Of a DNA stretch of 9,782 nt, positions 1 to 4,908 are shown piece after piece. The first letter of the stretch is position 1; each line of letters starts with the position of its first letter. A program made the translations under genes and the position numbers. Under the pieces are notes generated by a model. The model was not told the origin of the DNA. It saw nothing but the letters and a program-made list of their open reading frames with translations, and searched no databases. Source of the DNA: CAZEAC01 sp964510065 (GTDB taxonomy: Bacteria > Bdellovibrionota_C > UBA2361 > CAIXSY01); assembly GCA_964510065.1 (NCBI GenBank), contig CAZEAC010000123.1, positions 1 to 9,782 on the forward strand, given 5' to 3'.

Positions 1-17
1 ACGCGGGCTACGGCGGA

Positions 18-55
18 TAGTTTCTGCCATTTTTTTATCAAATGGACAGAAACTA
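18..55. repeat. Imperfect hairpin upstream of the DUF59 gene
   Basis: The arm at 18-32 (TAGTTTCTGCCATTT) pairs with 40-55 with one unpaired base (A46), leaving a 7-nt T-rich loop. There is no T tract after either arm, so a classical intrinsic terminator is not shown. It may end an upstream gene (one reading frame stops at 18-20) or act as an operator or mRNA structure ahead of the gene at 91. Bases 1-90 hold nothing else I can support. Confidence 0.5.
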
Positions 56-90
56 GTTACACATGGACCGCGTCGGATTAGACTTGGTAC

Positions 91-384
91 ATGCCAACCC
101 GCGATCAAATTATAGAAGTTTTAAAGAAAATCGAAGACCCCGAGCTTTTCCTTGATATTTGGTTTCTGGGACTTATTTACAATATTACAATCGAAGATTC
201 TGGCTCGGTCGAGATAGAGATGACTTTTACCTCGCCAATGTGTCCGGCTGGCCCCATGCTTGTCGAACAGGTGCGCACAGGGGTGAAGAGCGTGGAAGGG
301 GTCGCTGAGGTTAAGGTGCGAGTCGTTTTTGAGCCTGCTTGGCAGCCCTCCGACGAGGTCAAGGGGCTGCTTGGAATGATGTAG
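91..384 (+). CDS. DUF59/MIP18-family metal-sulfur cluster assembly protein
   Basis: A 97-residue cytosolic protein of the MIP18/DUF59 family (relatives: SufT, PaaD), which helps assemble or deliver iron-sulfur clusters to target enzymes. Family marks visible in order are DPEL at 16-19, LGLIY at 26-30, the strand MTFTSPMCP at 44-52 with the conserved Cys51, and EPAWQP at 81-86. The length is normal for a stand-alone DUF59 domain. The ATG start has only a weak upstream GGA, but it places the first helix just before the DPE motif as expected. The acyl-CoA dehydrogenase follows after about 40 bases on the same strand, so the two are probably co-transcribed. The client protein is not visible here; PaaD-like members serve oxygenases or acyl-CoA metabolism and SufT-like members are general factors. 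The sequence does not tell which kind this is, so I give no gene symbol. Confidence 0.88.
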   Translation: MPTRDQIIEVLKKIEDPELFLDIWFLGLIYNITIEDSGSVEIEMTFTSPMCPAGPMLVEQVRTGVKSVEGVAEVKVRVVFEPAWQPSDEVKGLLGMM

Positions 385-413
385 CATAGTAGTATAGGCG
401 GCGACAACAACAC

Positions 414-420
414 GGAGGTG
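414..420 (+). promoter_or_regulatory. Strong ribosome binding site placing an ATT start at 425
   Basis: GGAGGTG is a near-perfect Shine-Dalgarno sequence. GGAGG ends six bases before ATT at 425-427. No ATG, GTG or TTG in the acyl-CoA dehydrogenase frame lies at a usable distance, and the next accepted start (TTG at 509) is about 90 bases away. The site therefore argues for initiation at ATT. Confidence 0.6.
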
Positions 421-424
421 TCTC

Positions 425-1480
425 ATTTCACGACTTCTTACAGAAGAGCAGCTTCAACTTCAGCAAACACTAAGGCAGTTTTTTGAAGCTGAATTTTCAA
501 GCGCCTATTTGCGTAAGCGCGGCGCTCACTTTGGAACTTCTGACCATGGACTCTGGGATCGGATTCGCGCACTTCAGCTCCATGAATTTTTTTCAAGCAC
601 TGACGAGGAGTATAGCGCAAGCCTGGCCGATCTATCTTTGGTCGCGTTCGAGTCTGGATTTGCGCTTTGCCCCGAGCCGCTTTGGGAAGGCCTGCTTGGC
701 GGCAGCTATGTAGTTTCGCGGTTGCTTTCTTCGAAAGACAGGAAGACACACCTTTCGAGCGCTGAATTCGCCACCCTTGCGCAGGGGGCGCCACGAATTG
801 CGCCCGTTGTGACCTGTCGCGAGCAGATCCGTGCACAGCGGTCCAGGCTCAGTGGAAAGCTCATGGTATGCATGGAGCTTGCGAGTTTGGAATATCTTCT
901 TGTTCTCGATCGAGCTTCTTCTTACCTAGTTTCTCTAGAAGGGAAAGGGGTTAAACGTCGAGCCATGCCTTCGCTCGACCTGACAGTTCCCGTGTACGAG
1001 ATTACTCTGAAGGAGTGCCCGGCGCGCGAGTTTTCAACAAGGCTTAGTGGGCTGGGCGAAATCTATTTGTCGATGAAAGCGTCGGAACTCGCGGGAATAT
1101 CTGCGCGCGTAGTGGCGATGACTGCGCAGTATGTCAAGGAACGTAAGCAGTTTGGCGTTGCGGTGGGCAGTTTTCAAGCTATCCAGCATGCGCTTGCCGA
1201 TATGCACTTACGCGCGGAGTCGGCATCTTCATTATCGAGATTCGCAGCGTGGACTTTCGATAGCTCGCCGGATCAGTTCTCTTTCGCCGCGCAGGCTGCG
1301 TTTCGCTATCTCGCCGAGTGGGCACCATCGATCTGTGAAAAAGCGGTGCAGCTCCATGGCGGAATTGGATTTACCTGGGAATATGATCTGCACCTGTATC
1401 TGCGTCGCGCACGCACAATCAGCGCCGCGGTTTCTGTCCCGGAATCCGATGAATTTCTAAAGCTTGCGCGCCGAGTGTAG
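425..1480 (+). CDS. Acyl-CoA dehydrogenase family protein (short, about 351 aa)
   Basis: A flavin-dependent acyl-CoA dehydrogenase, predicted to oxidise an acyl-CoA at the alpha-beta bond. From ATT at 425 the N-terminus reads LLTEEQLQLQQTLRQFFEAE, the usual first helix of the family. A TTG start at 509 would remove it, so I prefer 425. The C-terminal helical domain is clear: RKQFGVAVGSFQAIQHALAD begins at about residue 240, and LHGGIGFTWEYDLHLYLRRA lies at about 310-329. Glu319 in FTWE aligns with the position of the catalytic base in short-chain acyl-CoA dehydrogenases. The middle beta domain is short and weakly conserved. At 351 residues it is slightly shorter than the usual 380-400, as in subunits of two-component (alpha2beta2) enzymes of steroid or side-chain catabolism, so a partner gene could lie to the left. 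It probably shares a transcript with the DUF59 gene. The substrate is unknown. Confidence 0.85.
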   Translation: MSRLLTEEQLQLQQTLRQFFEAEFSSAYLRKRGAHFGTSDHGLWDRIRALQLHEFFSSTDEEYSASLADLSLVAFESGFALCPEPLWEGLLGGSYVVSRLLSSKDRKTHLSSAEFATLAQGAPRIAPVVTCREQIRAQRSRLSGKLMVCMELASLEYLLVLDRASSYLVSLEGKGVKRRAMPSLDLTVPVYEITLKECPAREFSTRLSGLGEIYLSMKASELAGISARVVAMTAQYVKERKQFGVAVGSFQAIQHALADMHLRAESASSLSRFAAWTFDSSPDQFSFAAQAAFRYLAEWAPSICEKAVQLHGGIGFTWEYDLHLYLRRARTISAAVSVPESDEFLKLARRV

Positions 1481-1482
1481 GA

Positions 1483-1572
1483 GTGTGCGCCACGAATCAG
1501 TGGCGCACACAATCCGTAGGGGCCGAAGCCTTCGCCTCTACTACCTGTCGTAGCTTGAATTATTCGTGGCGC
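1483..1572. repeat. Composite palindromic element between ACAD and gmhA
   Basis: Three overlapping inverted repeats lie here. A perfect 11-bp hairpin pairs GTGTGCGCCAC (1483-1493) with 1500-1510 around a 6-nt loop. A second hairpin at 1516-1541 pairs GTAGGGGC..GAAG with CTTCGCCTCTAC, with one bulge and one G-U. An outer pair, GCGCCACGAAT (1487-1497) and ATTCGTGGCGC (1562-1572), is a perfect 11-bp match. The outer pair and the first hairpin share bases, so two alternative folds are possible. It lies between the converging ends of the ACAD gene and gmhA and could terminate or stabilise both transcripts. No T tract is present. The GTAGGGGC-type hairpin resembles REP sequences. Confidence 0.7.
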
Positions 1573-1648
1573 AGGCACCTAGTCGTTGTTGCGAAATAAC
1601 TCGCACCAGTGTCCGGCTATTGTGTTTGTCTGCGACTGAACGCAAGCC

Positions 1649-2233
1649 CTACTTCGCCAAAGCCACTTCTACCAGCTCCATCCAGATATGGATAATGGTA
1701 ATATGCAGCTCCTGAATCCGTTCGGTAAGCTTTTCAGGAATCACAATCGCGACATCACATTCCGGACGAATTGTTCCGCCGTCGCGTCCTAACAGTCCGA
1801 CGCAAAATGTGCCTTTCGCCTTTGCTGCTTTGATTGCACGAAGCACGTTCTTTGAATTGCCTGAGGTTGAGATTCCAACAAAAAAATCATTTTTTGTGCA
1901 AAAGGTCTGCGCCTGCCTCTCAAATGCACTTTCAAATTCGTAATCATTTGACCAGCAGGTAATTGTTCCGGCGTCAGCAAAATGCATCGCACGAATACCG
2001 GGACGTGCGCGCTTGTACCGAGCAACAAGCTCCTCGGTAAGGTGCATTGCATCGCAGGTCGAGCCGCCGTTGCCGCAGCTATATATTGTTCCGTCAGCGC
2101 GGATAACTGCGAGCATTTTCTGCGCAGCTCTATCGATCTCCGAGATAAGCTGGGCATCGCTTGCAACTTTATTCTTGAGCTCGGCTGATTCGCGTAATAT
2201 TGCGGCAATTGAGTTTCTCATAGCTCCATACAT
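1649..2233 (-). CDS. gmhA: Sedoheptulose 7-phosphate isomerase (SIS domain)
   Basis: GmhA converts D-sedoheptulose 7-phosphate to D-glycero-D-manno-heptose 7-phosphate, the first step toward ADP- or GDP-heptose for LPS core or other surface glycans. It is a 194-residue cytosolic protein, close to the 192 of the E. coli enzyme. The SIS phosphosugar-binding parts are present: SCGNGGS at 52-58, CDAMHLTEEL at 60-69, GISTSGNSKNV at 120-130 and LLGRDGG at 147-153. The zinc and catalytic positions of the family are kept: His64, Glu68, Gln174 and His182 (RIQELHITIIH). The start at 2233 (MYGAMRN) matches the E. coli N-terminus (MYxxxxRN) in spacing; Met5 at 2221 is an alternative with GGAG only two bases before it. 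The start lies one base from a MITE-like repeat, and the ATG itself is inside the target duplication. No other heptose gene is in the window. Confidence 0.9.
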   Translation of the reverse strand: MYGAMRNSIAAILRESAELKNKVASDAQLISEIDRAAQKMLAVIRADGTIYSCGNGGSTCDAMHLTEELVARYKRARPGIRAMHFADAGTITCWSNDYEFESAFERQAQTFCTKNDFFVGISTSGNSKNVLRAIKAAKAKGTFCVGLLGRDGGTIRPECDVAIVIPEKLTERIQELHITIIHIWMELVEVALAK

Positions 2234-2234
2234 A
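2226..2234. repeat. Left 9-bp target site duplication of MITE copy A
   Basis: CCATACATA immediately precedes the left terminal repeat of copy A and is repeated exactly at 2365-2373. The duplicated bases include the start codon of gmhA on the minus strand. Confidence 0.75.
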
Positions 2235-2364
2235 GTAACTACTCATTAACTCCGGCGATCTTTGATGAGTCTTTTCCTCACTCTGTGCCTCTGTGGTTTA
2301 AATACTTTAAAAACCACAGAGACACAGAGCGAGGAAAAGAATACCTGGGGTTAACGAGTAATTA
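2235..2364. mobile_element. MITE-like palindromic element, copy A
   Basis: A non-coding element of about 130 bp. The terminal repeat GTAACTACTCATTAAC (2235-2250) is the inverse of 2350-2365 at 14 of 16 positions. The inner arms, 2271-2299 and 2311-2339, pair over 29 bp with two mismatches around an 11-nt loop and carry the CTCTGTG-CTCTGTGGTTT core. A perfect 9-bp direct repeat flanks the ends, as a transposition event would leave. There is no ORF for a transposase, so it would have to be moved in trans. It separates gmhA from the divergently transcribed FG-GAP gene and must contribute part of the gmhA 5' region. Confidence 0.75.
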
Positions 2365-2373
2365 CCATACATA
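2365..2373. repeat. Right 9-bp target site duplication of MITE copy A
   Basis: CCATACATA again, identical to 2226-2234. Its first base C also completes the inverted match to the left terminal G, so the exact boundary could shift by one. Confidence 0.75.
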
Positions 2374-2435
2374 CCGCTAACTTGCTGAAATCACAAGCTT
2401 GTCATGGGATTTCGCTCAACTAATACGTTGTATAT

Positions 2436-2444
2436 GCCGATTAA
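2436..2444 (+). promoter_or_regulatory. Possible sigma-28-like -10 element
   Basis: GCCGATTAA resembles the flagellar sigma-28 -10 consensus GCCGATAA and lies about 43 bases before the GTG start of the flagellin-like gene. The matching -35 (TAAAGTTT type) is poor: at the expected spacing only about half the positions fit. The call rests on the gene's flagellin-like ends and is weak. Confidence 0.2.
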
Positions 2445-2486
2445 GAAGCTGTGGCTTTCTAAGAAAGTTGTAAAGGACTCTTCCCC

Positions 2487-4514
2487 GTGCCAAGGATTAC
2501 ACTCACTCAGGCTATCAACACAGGCTTCGTCAATAGCCTTGTAGGAAGCTCTACGAGCAAGTCCAATCCGCTCACCGCGGCGCTTTCAGCAACGTCGAGC
2601 ACGACCACATCGATGAGCGGGGCGCTTCGTGTCGGTGCGCGTGTCTACGGTCAAGCTGTGCAGGGAATTAACTCGGTAATCTCAGCTCTCGGAGTGTCGC
2701 GCGAAACGCTTGGTGATCTCTCGAAGATAACCGACAAGATGATCGGCCTCGCGAAGCGCGCTGAACAAAGCTCGATCGGAAGCGAGTCGCGCGCGGGTTT
2801 CGATCGACAATTTCAAGAGCTTGCAAAAGACTTCCTTGATACCCTTGATAACGCAAAGGTTGGCGATCGAAACATTCTAAGCCGCAGCGATCTCTCTGAG
2901 CTCTTTAGAGTGATAGGCCTTGATGAAACAAGCGCCGATTCAATTGCGTCCGTTTTTGAAAAATTTCAAACCTTTGACGATGACGGTGATAAGTTTCTTG
3001 CGAGCGAGTATGCGCAGGGACGGCGCCCGACCCCGATTCCGATTGATGCCTATAGCGCACAGGGTAATGTTGGCACTGGAGCGTTTACCGCGGGACAAAG
3101 CCATGTGTTTCCCACAAATAATCCAAGCGGAGTCGCAATCGGCGATGTCGATGAGGATGGCAATGCTGACCTCTTGAGTTCCGTGTACATAAGTACTGGC
3201 GGAGGTGCTTTCGCAGTGGGCCTGGGAAATGGCGACGGAACTTTTGACACACCGACGTATATCGCGGATACCGGGTTGGCGGATCTTTCTTGGGATATTC
3301 GTGCGATCGATGTAAACGGCGACCTGCATCTCGACGCCGTTGTACACGAACGGTGGGGGCAGGGTATCTCCGTCGCGCTTGGCAATGGCAATGGAACTTT
3401 CGCATTGCCGAGTTTTTATGGCGCGGGGACAGGGTCAGATACGTACGGAATTGATAACGCCGATTTCGATGGCGACGGTGATCAAGATATCGTCATTGGC
3501 AATGATGCTCTCGCGCAGGTGGGGGTGATGTACAACCAGGGCGATGGAAGCTTTACCGCAGCGACTCTTTTTGACACCCTGGCGGGAACCACTGCTATTC
3601 GCCCTACCGCCGCAGACGTCGATGCCGATGGCAAAGCTGATATTATTGTCTCGAACTACGGCTCCAATTCGATGTCAGTGCTGCTTGGAAATGGTGACGG
3701 CACTTTTAGCTATCGTCAAACTTTTCAGACCGGTCTCAATGCCTTCGACAATGTTGTCGGAGATATTAACGGCGATGGAAGCCTCGATGTGGTGACGGCG
3801 AATGATACCAGCGCTGACTTTACAGTAATGTTAGGCAATGGCGATGGCACGTTCGACTCACCAATTACTACCGCCATTGGCGATTTTACAGAAGGACTGG
3901 GAATTGGTGATTTTAATTCCGATGGATATGACGACATTGTGATAGGGAGAGTCACTTCCGGGAATGTCACTATACATTTGAGTAATGGAGATGGACTATT
4001 CTCGCTTGGAGCGACCCATGCTACCGATGTCTCACCGCAAGGTGAGATTCCCGTGGGCGATATCAATAACGACAATGTTGACGATATCGTGGTGTCTCAT
4101 TTCGGCGGTACCACCGATGTACCGCTTATTGGTACTGCGTCGACGGGAAGCCGAAGCGTTGCCGTACGTTCGACTACTGATTATGCGACTCTTTTTGAAA
4201 GTGGCCGCAACTTGCGGAGTAGGCCCGATGCGTATGCGCTGCTCCACGATCTCAAAGCACTGAAGAATCAAATAGACGACAATATTCAGGGAATTGAAAA
4301 TGCACTTGATGTGGTAGGGCAAAATCTTGATCTTGTGCGTGCGACAGGACTTGCCATGTTAGATCTCTCAGAGCAACTCAACGGCTCTGAGAAAGCCGAA
4401 GAGGTTGCCCGGGCGCTCCGTCAAAGGATCCGAAATGACGCTAGTGGCTCGCTCGCACAGGCCGAAAATCTGCAGCCGATTGCGGTCGCGGCGCTCGCGT
4501 TTAGTAGCGCGTAG
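2487..4514 (+). CDS. Flagellin-like protein with FG-GAP/VCBS beta-propeller insert
   Basis: A 675-residue protein, probably exported and surface-exposed. Residues about 50-131 form a helical region resembling flagellin domain D1, with LGDLSKITDKMIGLAKRAEQ, a RAGFDRQFQELA segment and GDRNIL at 126-131. FDDDGDKF at 163-170 is an EF-hand-like acidic loop. Residues about 215-550 hold seven FG-GAP/VCBS repeats, each with a calcium loop of the DxDxDGxxD type: DVDEDGNADL (220), DVNGDLHLDA, DFDGDGDQDI, DVDADGKADI, DINGDGSLDV, DFNSDGYDDI and DINNDNVDDI (525). This suits a seven-bladed propeller. The C-terminal 110 residues are helical and end SGSLAQAENLQPIAVAALAF, like the flagellin D0 end (LAQANQxPQxVLxLL). 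No signal peptide is visible, which fits flagellin-type export. The canonical flagellin N-terminal LSSGxRIN motif is missing. The GTG start has AAAGGA nine bases upstream and an in-frame stop close behind. It stands alone, with no flagellar genes nearby. Confidence 0.7.
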   Translation: MPRITLTQAINTGFVNSLVGSSTSKSNPLTAALSATSSTTTSMSGALRVGARVYGQAVQGINSVISALGVSRETLGDLSKITDKMIGLAKRAEQSSIGSESRAGFDRQFQELAKDFLDTLDNAKVGDRNILSRSDLSELFRVIGLDETSADSIASVFEKFQTFDDDGDKFLASEYAQGRRPTPIPIDAYSAQGNVGTGAFTAGQSHVFPTNNPSGVAIGDVDEDGNADLLSSVYISTGGGAFAVGLGNGDGTFDTPTYIADTGLADLSWDIRAIDVNGDLHLDAVVHERWGQGISVALGNGNGTFALPSFYGAGTGSDTYGIDNADFDGDGDQDIVIGNDALAQVGVMYNQGDGSFTAATLFDTLAGTTAIRPTAADVDADGKADIIVSNYGSNSMSVLLGNGDGTFSYRQTFQTGLNAFDNVVGDINGDGSLDVVTANDTSADFTVMLGNGDGTFDSPITTAIGDFTEGLGIGDFNSDGYDDIVIGRVTSGNVTIHLSNGDGLFSLGATHATDVSPQGEIPVGDINNDNVDDIVVSHFGGTTDVPLIGTASTGSRSVAVRSTTDYATLFESGRNLRSRPDAYALLHDLKALKNQIDDNIQGIENALDVVGQNLDLVRATGLAMLDLSEQLNGSEKAEEVARALRQRIRNDASGSLAQAENLQPIAVAALAFSSA

Positions 4515-4633
4515 TAAGTTTTCCGACTCTTCTCATCTCCGTGTTCTCCGTGCCTCTGTGGTTTTTTGAAATTAAGATAAACCACAGAGGCACCGAGAGC
4601 ACAGAGATGGAGCTGAGGGAAGGAAAGGTTACT
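4513..4633. repeat. CTCTGTG-core palindrome, copy B
   Basis: The inner arms 4532-4564 and 4579-4612 pair closely, with the CCTCTGTGGTTT / AAACCACAGAGG core, around a 14-nt AT-rich loop. The outer ends GTAAGTTTTCC (4514-4524) and GGAAAGGTTAC (4622-4632) match at 9 of 11 inverted positions. It shares the core of copies A and C but not their GTAACTACTCATTAAC ends, and I see no target duplication. It begins at the stop codon of the FG-GAP gene, so it can act as the 3' hairpin of that transcript. Confidence 0.7.
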
Positions 4634-4647
4634 TATGTTTACAGAGT

Positions 4648-4714
4648 ACTTGCGAGGCTTCGCCTCAGACCATCGAGCCAAGTTCTAACAGCAGTGCCGC
4701 GAATCCTCGCTAGT
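4648..4714. repeat. REP-like palindromic unit, copy 1
   Basis: A unit of about 67 bp bounded by ACTTGCGAGG (4648-4657) and CCTCGCTAGT (4705-4714), inverted with one mismatch. It contains a short hairpin, GAGGC-TTC-GCCTC (4654-4666). Bases 4643-4697 recur at 9728-9782 with one difference, running off the window end. Confidence 0.7.
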
Positions 4715-4725
4715 CTGTGGTGTTT

Positions 4726-4845
4726 GGTTCGACTGCGGGCTCCTGCCCTCCGTCGAACCCGCTCCAAGCTACGTTTCGCGCAGGAAAGGCGCGAAACTCC
4801 GCGTCGCTCCAGGCGCTGCCGCGCCTGTCCGGCCGTCCTGGCCGG
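4726..4845. repeat. Tandem run of strong hairpins in the convergent intergenic region
   Basis: Four perfect stems follow one another. GGTTCGAC (4726-4733) pairs with 4752-4759, with an inner GGGC/GCCC. GTTTCGCGC (4773-4781) pairs with 4789-4797 around a 7-nt loop. CAGGCGC (4810-4816) pairs with 4821-4827. CCGGCC (4829-4834) pairs with 4840-4845. The open frames through this stretch are rich in Arg, Ala and Pro and look like by-products of the repeats. The order suggests a composite repeat cassette or a structured RNA; there is no T tract. Confidence 0.65.
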
Positions 4846-4908
4846 CTAGATTCCTTGGCTCCAGAATGCAACTCATTTGGTGCTAATTTCAAAAGCCAAG
4901 GAATCTAG
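4846..4908. repeat. 15-bp perfect inverted repeat at the end of the haem-protein gene
   Basis: CTAGATTCCTTGGCT (4846-4860) is the exact inverse of 4894-4908, with 33 bases between. The right arm contains the stop codon (4905-4907) and last codons of the minus-strand gene. Read on the minus strand it would form a hairpin at the very end of that message. It may be a transcript-end structure or the ends of a tiny inserted element. Confidence 0.65.

Noticed and set aside
1..110. Tail of an upstream gene in one of the three plus frames.
   Set aside because: All three frames are open for a short way (stops at 18-20, 79-81 and about 110), and none gives a recognisable C-terminus.
509..1480. Shorter acyl-CoA dehydrogenase starting at TTG 509.
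   Set aside because: It discards a well-formed first helix typical of the family and has no ribosome binding site, whereas GGAGGTG precedes ATT 425.
4541..4849. Plus-strand open frame of 102 codons across the convergent intergenic region.
   Set aside because: It runs through copy B, the REP-like unit and the hairpin cassette. The HRGTESTE peptide is the translated CACAGAG core and the rest is Arg/Ala/Pro-rich repeat translation.
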